Assembly: GCA_009777095.1 (NCBI GenBank)
Contig: WRMN01000001.1
Location: 1 to 64,000, forward strand
Length of the DNA stretch: 64,000 nt
Direction: 5' to 3'
Origin: Bacteroidales bacterium
GTDB taxonomy: Bacteria > Bacteroidota > Bacteroidia > Bacteroidales > UBA932
Within the stretch, counting starts at the first letter, position 1. Every line of letters starts with the position of its first letter. The notes below the pieces were generated by a model. The model saw only the letters and a program-made list of their open reading frames with translations. It had not been told where the DNA came from and did not search any database. The position numbers and the translations under genes are program-made. Shown piece by piece: positions 1-8,605 of this stretch.

Positions 1-157
1 CCATTTCTTACAATGTGTACAGATGTACAATAAAAGCAACGTTTTTAACCATTTCTCTATAAATGCTGCAAATATATAAATATCAAATGACTATAGCGTT
101 TTCATCATACTTTTTGACCATTAAGCCAAAAAACCGTAAAAACAACCCTGCTACAGT

Positions 158-230
158 GTTATCAAAGTTTAGCTCCTGCGGAGCTTTACGGCAAATAATA
201 TTTCATCTGACAAATTAATTTTTGTCATGT
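158..230 (+). repeat. 73-bp direct repeat, copy 1
   Basis: This copy matches 478-550 at nearly every position over 73 bp; I count four differences. Both contain the palindrome AGCTCCTGCGGAGCT and end in TTTGTCATGT. The copies lie 320 bp apart and flank a hairpin-rich core. Origin unknown. Confidence 0.85.
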
Positions 231-326
231 GCGAAAGCGCAAAGGTTTAAAAATGAGCCTGCCGAAAGCTAAGCAAAGTGGTAAATCAAATATAAGTGAC
301 AAGTCCCGCAAGGGACACGATGTGGA

Positions 327-427
327 TAACCGCAGGTTACGCTTCGCTTACCTGCGGTTAGACGAACCGACGCGGCCTTTCGCGCGGAGTAGGGACTGCG
401 CCTTGAAAAACGCAGTTGCTCCGCGCG
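327..427. repeat. Two adjacent hairpins between the direct repeats
   Basis: Hairpin one pairs TAACCGCAGGT (327-337) with ACCTGCGGTTA (350-360), an 11-bp perfect stem. Hairpin two pairs CGCGCGGAG (381-389) with CTCCGCGCG (419-427), and inside it ACTGCG (395-400) with CGCAGT (411-416). Neither ends in a T-run, so they do not look like terminators. They resemble REP-type palindromic elements. Confidence 0.7.
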
Positions 428-477
428 AGGAGAGCCGGCCTGTCATCAACCCTGCATTTCGCTACGCTACATACAGG

Positions 478-550
478 GTTATCAAAGTTTAGCTCCTGCG
501 GAGCTTTACGGCGAATAATAGTTCACCTGACAGATTAATTTTTGTCATGT
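478..550 (+). repeat. 73-bp direct repeat, copy 2
   Basis: Second copy of the repeat at 158-230. Just before it, AACCCTG (448-454) and CAGGGTT (474-480) form an inverted repeat. In copy 1 the matching hairpin is collapsed to a few bases, so copy 2 looks like the more complete version. Confidence 0.85.
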
Positions 551-795
551 ACTAAACGCTTTGCATAAAAAGTATTAGATATTTCGGCCGCAAAATACAA
601 TTCATGCTTCAACGAACATATCTTGTAATTAGATACATTCATTTCTTTAAACCAATTTTCTCAAAAATAATTTGTTAAAAAGACGATGTTGAAATTATTT
701 TCTAAAAATGTCAAAAAAATAAACAAAAACCAAGGTCGCGCAACAGCTACGCTCGTTAGACGCCACTCATTTTTGTTTTGTCATTATATTTATTA

Positions 796-1098
796 TTAAT
801 CTGTGCATTGATATTTAAATATAACTTTACACCCTCGACACCCCATCATAGGTAGGTCCATAATTTCAGCACCATTATATCCCCAATTTTTACATCTTGT
901 AATGGCTTTTCGCTTGGCATCTTCCCATTCAATAGCAGCGTTTCCACCCTCATAAACCATAGACATATAAATTATACCATCTGCTCTACTTCCTCCATCA
1001 ACAGAAAGAGTATATGTTTTTGTCGGAGTAGCACAACTAATTAAAAAATAAGTACAAATACATAACTGTAATAACCTTTTAAAATTTCTCCTACTCAT
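796..1098 (-). CDS. YecR-like lipoprotein
   Basis: A 100-residue exported lipoprotein. The start chosen (1098) gives a basic N-terminus, a hydrophobic stretch and a lipobox ending LISC near residue 21; the longer frame from 1197 adds a non-signal-like extension. The mature part has the layout of the YecR-like family: a Gly/Ala segment, then an alanine/arginine helix ending in a Cys (AITRCKNWGY), and a C-terminus ending KYQC. YecR belongs to the flagellar regulon in E. coli but its function is unknown, and no flagellar gene lies here. Promoter and partners are not obvious. The family call rests on pattern recognition only. Confidence 0.65.
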   Translation of the reverse strand: MSRRNFKRLLQLCICTYFLISCATPTKTYTLSVDGGSRADGIIYMSMVYEGGNAAIEWEDAKRKAITRCKNWGYNGAEIMDLPMMGCRGCKVIFKYQCTD

Positions 1099-1252
1099 TT
1101 GGCCTTTCGGACTCGCCCCGTTTTTTGAATGGTATCTGGACTCCATTGCACTGCATCTTTCAACAGTTGCATTTGTTTTTGAAAATTTTTGATACATAAA
1201 ATATAATTTAAAAAGGTTATGATTAGCCTGTAACTTATCTTATCACAATTAC

Positions 1253-1503
1253 AAAAAAATAGCGTGGAAACAACCTGTCTGAACATCAGGTTCCCACGCC
1301 TATAGTATCCAACAAGTCATTCCACGCCGAATACACGGCGTTTTACTAACTTATTCCTGATACTATGAACTCAAAAAATGAGCCAAATGTGAGAAATGAT
1401 GTTCAAGAATAACAGCAAATCGCTATTTTATATGTCTTATTTTGTGCATGTTAGCACTTCTTTTTTCTGTTTTATACCATACGATAAAATTTTATTTATA
1501 ATT
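1253..1503 (-). ncRNA. Candidate structured small RNA with intrinsic terminator
   Basis: On the minus strand a TATATTTG (-7 type) element lies at 1517-1510, with a poor -33 match. About 250 nt downstream there is a good intrinsic terminator: the stem GCGTGGGAACCTG pairs with CAGGTTGTTTCCACGC and is followed by a T-rich run (1259-1253). Just before it is a second long hairpin closed by ATAGTATC/GATACTAT, with inner stems AAGTTA/TGACTT and ACGCCG/CGGCGT. No open frame fits. It could instead be the 3' untranslated end of the patatin gene mRNA. It does not match tmRNA, RNase P or SRP RNA signatures that I know. Confidence 0.4.
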
Positions 1504-1601
1504 CCTTTGCAAATATAGATGAAATTTTTCTAACTACATGACTATAATTCAACTATTTTTCATAATACTTTGAATATCAATCAATAAAATTAAAATTGCT
1601 G

Positions 1602-3902
1602 TTAATCAAGTCCTTTTTTGTTAAACAATAAATATCCAAAACTCGCTTGTATGTACCAATTATTGGTAGCATGGCTATAATAATTGGCAGAAAAACTCAG
1701 AGGGCCCAGCGGCGTATGCCAGACAAAGGCGCCGGTAGCAATATAGGCATGTCTGTCCCATGGTTTGGAGTAATACATTCCCGTAGAACCTAACAATAAG
1801 GATTCGTAAGGCTGAAAATAATACCCGCCAAAATGCAATAAAAGTCGGTCGGTAATGGTAACTATAGGGATAAACCCGAAACCGCCAAAAATATTGGCGC
1901 GGTAATCGGGTAAAAACAGGGTTTTGCTGTGTGCGGTTGGGGTAAAGGCGGGCAACATTAATTGTGAAGAAAAATGATTGCCAAATCTCGATTGGGTAGA
2001 ATACATCAAATCAACATAAGTCCCTATGGAAACCCAGGGGCTCAGGCGGAAGTACCATTCGCTCTGAAAACGGGCAGCTACCCAGTTATGATACTTGACA
2101 GCGGGGTCTGTCCAAACGATACTATATAAATTTCCCGGTATAAAATCTTCTCGTCCATACACATAACGCAGGGACAGCTGCTGTTTCTTTCCTCGCCATG
2201 CGTATTCTTTATAGTTCAGGGTATTCCGCTCCATTAGCACAGAAGGCGAGATATAATTTAACTGCATGCAATCGGTAGTGTCTAAGGAAGAAAAATTATC
2301 GGTCTGAAAATAATTATTAATGGAAACGCCGACCGAGGTTCCGAGTTTGAGCATAAAATGCTGTTTCGGAAAAACAGGCACGCCTACATTTATTCGGGCA
2401 TGAGCGTCGTTTTCCTGTAAATAACTCGGACGTTTATCGGCAAACAGCAAGTCCTGCGACCCTTTATAGTAGTCGAACCGCAAAGCGCTTAATTCCATCT
2501 CATAAAAATAAGCAGGCCACGCCTTAAAATAGCCTCTGCCTGTAAGTTTTGCGCCGGAAAAGAAGCGCCCGATGTTTAATTGTAAACCTGCTCTGTAGCT
2601 ATTTCTATCCATTATATGCCAATCGAGGCCGAGATATAACTGGTTCAAAGATAAAGAAGAAATATGTCCGCCTATAGCGGCATAAAAATGCGAGGCAGGC
2701 GTAGCTCTGATATGCAAATCAAAAAGTCCGCAAAGGCTATCGTATTCGGCTACAGGGAAAAAGGTATTGACATGATTCGTTGATATGGTACGAAAATAAC
2801 GTTGCTTCAAAGTATTAAAATCGAAGGTCTCATATTTGCCGGCGCGCATCATATCGTCGATAAAACTAATTTGTCGTTCATCAACCTTTCCCGATACTTT
2901 AACCTTTCTAAAACGAAGTTCGGGCATGCGCGCTTTAAAAGCCGTTCGTTTAGCCTTTACTTCCTCAGACGATACCCGTCGTTGTACTCTTGCCTTAATG
3001 CTATCCATCTTCGCCATGGTATTTTTATAGCCTTCTTCCACCAGCATGGTCAGTTTGTGAAAATCGAGCAGCGACACATCGTCCAGTATGGTTTCAATCA
3101 TCAGCCCCTTATCATCGGGCAGTAGGTAATTGGTTTCCAGCATCAACATATTTTCCATCTGATTATACAAATCGTCCTCGTCGGGGCGGGTGGGGTTCGT
3201 AGCGCATTTTGCACCGATAATAAAACCGGGGTGAAAATCACGCTCCATTACATTCCATGGAAAATTATTATAAAAACCGCCGTCAAACAACATGGTAGAG
3301 TCCACTTTTACGCCTTTGAAGTAAAAAGGGAAGGACATGGAAGCGCGCACCATAGTGCCTAAATTTCCGCTCCGTGCAATGTAAGGCTTTTTTTCCACTA
3401 TATCGGAAGCCACACAGCGGAAAGGCACCATCAGGCTATCGAAATTATGTTGCGCCACCGCATTGGCCGCAGAAAAAATCTGCATTACCAGCAAATCCAT
3501 CTGATAAGAAGAAATCAGACTGCTGGGAAAACTCGGGTGAAAGCCGTCTTTTTTAATATCAAACCTCAGTCCCAGTATTTCAGGCGTTTTCTCTTTATCA
3601 AATATATAAGTTTGATATTTTTCCTGAACCTCGCCCTTATAACTGTTACGAAAATCGTTCGACAGCAACAGGACCATCATCTCATCGGGCGCATATCCTA
3701 TAGCGTATAATGAAGCAATGATAGCGCCGATGGAGGTTCCTGCCACATAGTCAACAGGAATATTGTTTTCCTCCAAGGCCTTAATCACGCCTATATGGCT
3801 TAATCCCTTGGCTCCGCCGCCGCTCAATACCAGACCCACTGTCTGGGAAAATCCCGACTGAAAGGTAGAAATAAGCAATATGGATAGCAGTATCCTTTTC
3901 AT
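1602..3902 (-). CDS. Patatin-like phospholipase with C-terminal beta-barrel
   Basis: A 766-residue exported protein with signal peptide (about residues 1-20, ending FSQ). The patatin domain carries the oxyanion loop SGGGAKG (27-33), the nucleophile elbow GTSIG (Ser57) and the catalytic aspartate in DGG (207-209), so the Ser-Asp dyad of a lipase/phospholipase is complete. The region around 330-400 resembles a POTRA-like segment. The C-terminal half, rich in alternating aromatic strands, fits an Omp85/surface-antigen barrel, as in PlpD-type (type Vd) secreted patatins common in Bacteroidota. It likely sits in the outer membrane. The gene is monocistronic and divergent from the cyclophilin gene at 3999. 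Confidence 0.9.
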   Translation of the reverse strand: MKRILLSILLISTFQSGFSQTVGLVLSGGGAKGLSHIGVIKALEENNIPVDYVAGTSIGAIIASLYAIGYAPDEMMVLLLSNDFRNSYKGEVQEKYQTYIFDKEKTPEILGLRFDIKKDGFHPSFPSSLISSYQMDLLVMQIFSAANAVAQHNFDSLMVPFRCVASDIVEKKPYIARSGNLGTMVRASMSFPFYFKGVKVDSTMLFDGGFYNNFPWNVMERDFHPGFIIGAKCATNPTRPDEDDLYNQMENMLMLETNYLLPDDKGLMIETILDDVSLLDFHKLTMLVEEGYKNTMAKMDSIKARVQRRVSSEEVKAKRTAFKARMPELRFRKVKVSGKVDERQISFIDDMMRAGKYETFDFNTLKQRYFRTISTNHVNTFFPVAEYDSLCGLFDLHIRATPASHFYAAIGGHISSLSLNQLYLGLDWHIMDRNSYRAGLQLNIGRFFSGAKLTGRGYFKAWPAYFYEMELSALRFDYYKGSQDLLFADKRPSYLQENDAHARINVGVPVFPKQHFMLKLGTSVGVSINNYFQTDNFSSLDTTDCMQLNYISPSVLMERNTLNYKEYAWRGKKQQLSLRYVYGREDFIPGNLYSIVWTDPAVKYHNWVAARFQSEWYFRLSPWVSIGTYVDLMYSTQSRFGNHFSSQLMLPAFTPTAHSKTLFLPDYRANIFGGFGFIPIVTITDRLLLHFGGYYFQPYESLLLGSTGMYYSKPWDRHAYIATGAFVWHTPLGPLSFSANYYSHATNNWYIQASFGYLLFNKKGLD

Positions 3903-3924
3903 TTCCGACAGTTCAATATATTTT

Positions 3925-3956
3925 TTTGTCTATTTCAATAAAAACACTTACCTTTG
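3925..3956 (+). promoter_or_regulatory. Bacteroidota-type promoter for the cyclophilin gene
   Basis: TTTG at 3925-3928, a 20-bp spacer, then TACCTTTG at 3949-3956, an exact match to the Bacteroidota housekeeping consensus. Transcription should start near 3963, about 36 nt before the ATG at 3999. Confidence 0.8.
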
Positions 3957-3998
3957 CCTACACAATAAACTTCAAAGTTAGATATAAAATACCAAATT

Positions 3999-4655
3999 AT
4001 GAAAACAACAGCTACTTTTATCAGCTTTTTTGCCGCTCTCCTGTTTATAGCCTGCGGCAGCAGCCCTTCTCCTAAAGCAACAAATCAAGCATCAACAAGT
4101 ATGGAAACACAAGCAACAATCGACTGGACGGCATTAGGCGAAGAGCCTCTGTTAGACATTGAAACCAGTATGGGCATTATTACTGTTAAATTATTTAAAG
4201 AAACGCCCTTGCACCGCGATAATTTTGTAAAATTGGCCTCCGAGGGCTATTTTGACGGACTGATTTTTCATCGGGTAATTAATAATTTCATGATTCAGGC
4301 CGGCGACCCGCAGTCGCGCCACCCCCAACCCGGTGCAAACTATGGCAGCGGCGGCCCCGGTTATACCATTCCTGCCGAAATCTTACCTCATTACAAGCAT
4401 AAAAAAGGCGCAGTAGCAGCAGCACGCATGGGCGATCATGTTAATCCGGAAAGAGCCTCGTCGGGTTCGCAATTTTATATTGTTCATAATGATAACGGCA
4501 CTCCGCATTTAGACGGTGCGTACACCGTATTCGGCGAGACCGTTAAGGGATTAGAAATTATCGACAAAATTGCCGCTACGCCCACCATTAATCCGGGTTC
4601 TAACGACCGCCCTGTAAACGATGTGTTCATTATTAACATACGGCCGGCAGAATAA
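3999..4655 (+). CDS. Cyclophilin-type peptidyl-prolyl isomerase, lipoprotein
   Basis: A 218-residue lipoprotein: hydrophobic signal followed by the lipobox FIAC near residue 19, then a Ser/Thr-rich linker to about residue 45. The rest is one cyclophilin domain, with the family core LFKETPLHRDNFVKLASEGY, FHRVINNFMIQAGDP and SGSQFYIV. It catalyses cis-trans isomerisation of proline peptide bonds and probably helps folding of envelope proteins. It has its own promoter. The 16-bp inverted repeat that follows (4671-4759) may end or stabilise its transcript. Confidence 0.93.
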   Translation: MKTTATFISFFAALLFIACGSSPSPKATNQASTSMETQATIDWTALGEEPLLDIETSMGIITVKLFKETPLHRDNFVKLASEGYFDGLIFHRVINNFMIQAGDPQSRHPQPGANYGSGGPGYTIPAEILPHYKHKKGAVAAARMGDHVNPERASSGSQFYIVHNDNGTPHLDGAYTVFGETVKGLEIIDKIAATPTINPGSNDRPVNDVFIINIRPAE

Positions 4656-4670
4656 TTTATGCGTTATGAT

Positions 4671-4759
4671 TTATGAATTATGAGTTTAAGCTCTTGAAAA
4701 ATAAGGGCTCAAAATACTCTTGTTATGCTTTACTTTTATTCCCAACTCATAATTCATAA
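4671..4759. repeat. Perfect 16-bp inverted repeat of spacer type
   Basis: TTATGAATTATGAGTT (4671-4686) and its exact reverse complement (4744-4759) enclose a 57-nt loop between the cyclophilin gene and pheS. Further TAATTCATAA units continue to about 4785. Similar ATTCATAATTCAT spacer DNA is common between genes in some Bacteroidales. Confidence 0.8.
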
Positions 4760-4789
4760 TTCATAACCCATAATTCATAACTCAATAAC

Positions 4790-5812
4790 ATGCGCAACAA
4801 AATAACCCAACTGCTGGCGGACATACCGCATTTAACCGCTAAAAATAAGGAAGAAGTAGAAGCTTTGCGCGTACAACTGCTCGGAAAAAGAGGCAGTATT
4901 ACCATGCTGTTTGACGATTTTAAGCAGGCGCCCGCCGAAGAAAAACGCGAGTTGGGGCAATTATTGAACCAACTGAAGGTAAAAGCTGCCGAGCAAATCA
5001 ATCGACTGCGGGAGCAGGTGGAAATACAGTCTGAGGCAGCCGCTTCCATAGACACGAGTATGCCGGGGCAGGCCGCACCGCTCGGCACGCGCCACCCGCT
5101 TTCCATTGTGCGCAACGAGATTATTGATATATTTAAACACTTGGGGTACACGGTGGCCGAGGGTCCGGAAGTGGAAGACGATTATCATGTCTTCGGTGCG
5201 CTTAACTTTCCGCCCGAGCACCCTGCCCGCGATATGCAAGACACCTTTTTTGTTACTACCGACGAAAATCCCATTCTCCTGCGTACGCATACCAGTTCGG
5301 TGCAGGTACGCGCTATGGAAACACAAGAGCCGCCGGTTCGCATTATTTGTCCCGGCCGCGTGTTCCGTAATGAGGCTATTTCGGCGCGGGCGCACTGCAT
5401 TTTCCATCAGGTAGAAGGCTTGTATATCGACGAAAACGTTTCGTTTGCCGACCTCAAACAGTCAATACTGTATTTTTCCCGCGAAATGTTCGGCGCCGAG
5501 GCGCAAATACGGCTGCGTCCCTCCTATTTCCCTTTCACCGAACCCAGCGCCGAAGTGGACGTGAGTTGCAATATCTGCAAAGGGAAAGGCTGCAATATCT
5601 GTAAATATACCGGCTGGCTCGAAATTATGGGCGCCGGCATGGTTGACCCTAACGTGCTCGAAGCTTCGGGCATCGACAGTCAAAAATATACAGGCTTTGC
5701 TTTCGGCATGGGCATCGAACGTATTGCCATGCTCAAATGGCAGGTGAAAGACTTGCGCCATTATTTTGAGAATGACGTGCGCTTCCTGAATCAGTTTAAA
5801 ACGGCGATGTAG
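4790..5812 (+). CDS. pheS: Phenylalanine-tRNA ligase alpha subunit
   Basis: 340 residues, the normal length of bacterial PheS. It attaches phenylalanine to tRNA-Phe in the cytoplasm as an alpha2-beta2 enzyme; the beta subunit gene is not in this window. The N-terminal coiled coil (1-85) is followed by the class II catalytic core: RHPLSIVRNEI opens motif 1, FRNEAISARAHCIFHQVEGL is motif 2, and GMGIERIAMLKW is motif 3. A Cys-rich insertion with three CxxC-type pairs (CNICKGKGCNICK) precedes motif 3, as in many Bacteroidota and Gram-positive PheS. Start is the first ATG after the spacer repeat. Confidence 0.97.
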   Translation: MRNKITQLLADIPHLTAKNKEEVEALRVQLLGKRGSITMLFDDFKQAPAEEKRELGQLLNQLKVKAAEQINRLREQVEIQSEAAASIDTSMPGQAAPLGTRHPLSIVRNEIIDIFKHLGYTVAEGPEVEDDYHVFGALNFPPEHPARDMQDTFFVTTDENPILLRTHTSSVQVRAMETQEPPVRIICPGRVFRNEAISARAHCIFHQVEGLYIDENVSFADLKQSILYFSREMFGAEAQIRLRPSYFPFTEPSAEVDVSCNICKGKGCNICKYTGWLEIMGAGMVDPNVLEASGIDSQKYTGFAFGMGIERIAMLKWQVKDLRHYFENDVRFLNQFKTAM

Positions 5813-5825
5813 TTCAAGGTTTAAT

Positions 5826-5858
5826 CGTTATTGCGGGCTGCAGCAGCGGGGAAGCAAT
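5826..5858 (+). repeat. Degenerate copy of the dispersed GTCATTGCGAGG repeat
   Basis: Begins CGTTATTGCGGG and ends GAAGCAAT, a diverged member of the dispersed family seen best at 17589-17613 and 46159-46183. It lies between the convergent genes pheS and purE. Confidence 0.5.
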
Positions 5859-5862
5859 ATAT

Positions 5863-6372
5863 TTAAATTTTAAAATCGTAGTGGATTTCTGCCAATTCTT
5901 CGTTAGCAGCGGTAATTTTTTCGGCTAATTCGCGTTTAAATTGCTGTACTTTAGCAAATAAGTCAATATCGGCTGTGGCTAAGATTTGTGCGGCTAATAT
6001 GGCAGCATTGCGCGCCCCGTCAAGGGCTACGGTGGCTACAGGAATACCGGCAGGCATTTGTAGAATAGAAAGAATGGAATCCCAACCATCAATTGATATT
6101 GAAGACCTTACGGGAACTCCGATAACCGGCAGGGGGGTAAAGGCTGCAATAACGCCAGGCAGATGTGCAGCGCCGCCGGCTCCGGCTATAATCACCTTAA
6201 TGCCGCGTGTGTGAGCCTCTTTTGCAAAGTTTGCCACCTGTTCGGGAACACGATGAGCCGACAAGGCATTCATCTCAAAAGGTATTCTCATGTCATTCAA
6301 AAACTTAGCAGCTTCTTCCATTACTTTTAAGTCGGAGGTGCTGCCCATAATTATGCTGACTATAGCTTTCAT
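5863..6372 (-). CDS. purE: N5-carboxyaminoimidazole ribonucleotide mutase
   Basis: 169 residues after choosing the start at 6372 (MKAIVSIIMGS); upstream codons in the frame belong to the divergent hpt promoter region. PurE class I converts N5-CAIR to CAIR in purine synthesis. Seen in the sequence: the substrate loop MGSTSDL (9-15), NALSAHRVP with the family Ser-Ala-His-Arg, and GAGGAAHLPG (77-86). purK is not in the window. The gene is divergent from hpt (purine salvage) with 61 bp between them. A TATTTTTG element at 6402-6395 could serve purE. Confidence 0.96.
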   Translation of the reverse strand: MKAIVSIIMGSTSDLKVMEEAAKFLNDMRIPFEMNALSAHRVPEQVANFAKEAHTRGIKVIIAGAGGAAHLPGVIAAFTPLPVIGVPVRSSISIDGWDSILSILQMPAGIPVATVALDGARNAAILAAQILATADIDLFAKVQQFKRELAEKITAANEELAEIHYDFKI

Positions 6373-6433
6373 TGTAAAATAAATTTTATAAACTGCAAAA
6401 ATAATATTAATTTCGCAATTTAAAAGAAGTCCT

Positions 6434-6970
6434 ATGAAAAAAGTTACTTTACACGATAAAACTTTCGCCCTTTCCATTCCCTATTCCGATATTCAGCAAG
6501 CGATTGAAAAGATAGCTGCTCAAATCAATAAGGATACGGTCGGCGAAACGCCTATCTTTGTCTGCCTGCTGAACGGCGCTTTTATGTTTGCTGCCGATCT
6601 GTTGAAATTAATTGAGATGCCGGCGGAAGTCTCCTTTATTAAATATTCTTCTTACGCCGGAACCCAATCTGTGGGCGAAGTTTCGGAATTGATAGGCCTG
6701 AATACCGATCTGAAAGGCCGTACGGTGATTGTGATAGAAGACATTATTGATACCGGCCTGACTATTAATAAGTTGCTGAAAGATTTACAGCCGAAAGAAT
6801 TAAAACGGGTAAAAATCGCCACCTTATTATTTAAGCCCGAAGCCTTTAAAGGAGATTATGTCATTGACTACGTTGGAATGTCCATACCTAACGATTTTAT
6901 TGTGGGCTATGGGCTTGATTATAATGAGTTGGGGCGTAATTTGAAAGATATTTACACATTGGTGCAGTAA
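6434..6970 (+). CDS. hpt: Hypoxanthine phosphoribosyltransferase
   Basis: 178 residues, normal for the family. It salvages hypoxanthine (and usually guanine) with PRPP to make IMP/GMP. The PRPP-binding loop is VIVIEDIIDTGLT (about 97-109), with the paired acidic residues before DTG. KYSSYAGTQS matches the flexible loop II, and the FIVGYGLDYNE motif near the C-terminus is typical of this family. adk follows 30 bp downstream, so the two may be cotranscribed with obg: a nucleotide-metabolism run. Confidence 0.95.
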   Translation: MKKVTLHDKTFALSIPYSDIQQAIEKIAAQINKDTVGETPIFVCLLNGAFMFAADLLKLIEMPAEVSFIKYSSYAGTQSVGEVSELIGLNTDLKGRTVIVIEDIIDTGLTINKLLKDLQPKELKRVKIATLLFKPEAFKGDYVIDYVGMSIPNDFIVGYGLDYNELGRNLKDIYTLVQ

Positions 6971-7000
6971 TGTGCTGTCATCAATTTAAAATTTAATAAC

Positions 7001-7573
7001 ATGTTGAACATCGTAATATTTGGACCTCCGGGCGCCGGTAAAGGAACGCAAGCAGCTTTATTGGTCGAAAAATATGGCTTGGTACACTTATCTACCGGTG
7101 AAATGTTGCGCGATGAAATAAAACGCGGCACAGCGCTCGGAGAAGAAGTGAAGCAGCTCATGGGTGCCGGTCATTTGGTATCCGACGAGATTGTGTTTGA
7201 ACTGCTGCGCGGACGTTTGGAAGAAAGTAAAACGTCCAAAGGATTTATCTTCGATGGTTTTCCGCGTACAACAAAACAGGCGGAAATGCTCGACAAGGCA
7301 ATGGCCGACCACGATATACAAATCAACCTGACGATAGTTCTTCAACTCGACGACAGTACCATTATCAAGCGTATTTTGCACAGGGCTGAGGTTGAAGGCC
7401 GCGCCGATGATGCCAATATTGATATTATCCGTACAAGGATAAAAAATTATAATGAACAAACGGCTGTGGTGATGGATTATTATAAGGCGCAAAATAAACT
7501 ATACACTGTAGATAGCGAAAATACAATACAAGATACCTTTGAGCATCTTAGTAGAATTATAGCGGAGATGTAA
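7001..7573 (+). CDS. adk: Adenylate kinase
   Basis: 190 residues. It interconverts ATP + AMP and 2 ADP. The P-loop GPPGAGKGT lies at residues 8-16, the AMP-binding STGEMLR near 31-37, and the FIFDGFPRT motif near 82-90. The lid is the short form without zinc-binding cysteines, as is usual in Bacteroidota. Preceded by hpt and followed 33 bp later by obg. Confidence 0.97.
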   Translation: MLNIVIFGPPGAGKGTQAALLVEKYGLVHLSTGEMLRDEIKRGTALGEEVKQLMGAGHLVSDEIVFELLRGRLEESKTSKGFIFDGFPRTTKQAEMLDKAMADHDIQINLTIVLQLDDSTIIKRILHRAEVEGRADDANIDIIRTRIKNYNEQTAVVMDYYKAQNKLYTVDSENTIQDTFEHLSRIIAEM

Positions 7574-7606
7574 AACTTTGAACTTTAGACTTTGAATTAA
7601 TTGTGC

Positions 7607-8605
7607 ATGTCCAACTTTATTGATTATGTACGTCTTTTCTGTGCCTCCGGCGACGGCGGAAAGGGATCTATGCACCTGCACAGGGAAAAATACGTTCCGA
7701 AGGGCGGCCCCGACGGAGGTAATGGCGGTCGCGGCGGACATATCATATTGCGCGGAAACAGCCAATTCTGGACCTTAATACACTTGAAATACCGCAAGCA
7801 TATTAAGGCGGAAGCGGGCGGGGCCGGCAGCGGCGCCTTGCGCACCGGAGCAGACGGCGCTGATATTGTGCTTGATGTACCGCTGGGAACAGTTGCAAAA
7901 AACGCTGAAACCGAAGAAATTTTATTTGAGATTACTGCTGACGGAGAAGAAAAAATTTTATGCAAGGGCGGCCGCGGCGGCATGGGCAACGCCTTCTTCA
8001 AATCGGCAACCAACCAAACTCCCCGCTATGCACAGTCGGGCGATCCGCGTGAAGAAGGCTGGTTCATTCTTGAGTTGAAACTCTTAGCCGACCTTGGCTT
8101 GGTGGGATTTCCCAATGCTGGCAAATCGACCCTGCTCTCTGTGGTATCTGCTGCAAAACCGAAGATTGCCGATTATGCCTTTACCACCTTAGAGCCTAAT
8201 TTAGGCATCGTATCTGTACGAGACGGACATTCCTTTGTGATGGCCGACATACCCGGAATTATCGAAGGGGCGCACGAAGGCAGGGGTATTGGATTGCGCT
8301 TCCTGCGTCATATTGAGCGAAATTCCATGCTGCTTTTCCTCGTACCGGCCGACAGTAAAGATATTTTGGCAGAGTATAAAATTCTGTTGAACGAACTCAA
8401 GCAATATAATCCCGAATTGCTTGATAAACAAAGAATATTAGCTATATCTAAAAGTGATATGTTAGACGAAGAACTGATGATGGAAATTAAACGGCAACTG
8501 CCGAAAAAAATACCGCATATCTTTATTTCTTCGCTTACAGGGTTTAATATTATCGCCTTGAAAGATATGCTTTGGAAACATTTAAACATTGCCGATGATG
8601 CTTGA
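7607..8605 (+). CDS. obgE: Obg family GTPase
   Basis: 332 residues from the ATG at 7607; a TTG six bases upstream is in frame but less likely. Obg GTPases act in late 50S ribosome assembly. The N-terminal glycine-rich Obg fold (1-160, for example [20 protein letters not shown]-like segments) is followed by the G domain: G1 GFPNAGKST (about 167), switch motif [10 protein letters not shown]3 [10 protein letters not shown]4 near ISKSDML. The C-terminal OCT domain of some Obg proteins is absent, which is common in this phylum. The 3' end overlaps the next start. Confidence 0.96.
   Translation: MSNFIDYVRLFCASGDGGKGSMHLHREKYVPKGGPDGGNGGRGGHIILRGNSQFWTLIHLKYRKHIKAEAGGAGSGALRTGADGADIVLDVPLGTVAKNAETEEILFEITADGEEKILCKGGRGGMGNAFFKSATNQTPRYAQSGDPREEGWFILELKLLADLGLVGFPNAGKSTLLSVVSAAKPKIADYAFTTLEPNLGIVSVRDGHSFVMADIPGIIEGAHEGRGIGLRFLRHIERNSMLLFLVPADSKDILAEYKILLNELKQYNPELLDKQRILAISKSDMLDEELMMEIKRQLPKKIPHIFISSLTGFNIIALKDMLWKHLNIADDA

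Larger units (their letters stand above)
1..795. other. Gene-free, palindrome-rich region
   Basis: I see no convincing gene here. An open frame at 229-492 is built mostly from repeats and looks spurious. The stretch holds two copies of a 73-bp direct repeat and several short perfect palindromes, including AGCTCC-TGC-GGAGCT inside each copy, GTCCC-GCAA-GGGAC near 303-316, and two longer hairpins at 327-427. From about 560 to 790 the sequence is AT-rich with nothing recognisable. Confidence 0.6.

Noticed and set aside
229-492. Open frame of 87 codons at the left end
   Set aside because: It is made mostly of the hairpins and the direct repeat, has no domain-like features, and both strands are equally repetitive.
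1444-1475. Plus-strand terminator GTGC-ATGTTA-GCAC plus T-run
   Set aside because: The stem is only four bases and there is no plus-strand gene upstream. The same bases also pair on the minus strand inside the RNA candidate.
4656-4789. T-box or attenuator ahead of pheS
   Set aside because: The region is a simple inverted repeat of spacer units, with no T-box bulge, no leader peptide with Phe codons and no terminator.
6373-6477. N-terminal extension of PurE
   Set aside because: It would overlap the hpt start on the other strand and is not conserved; MKAIVSIIMGS is the normal beginning.
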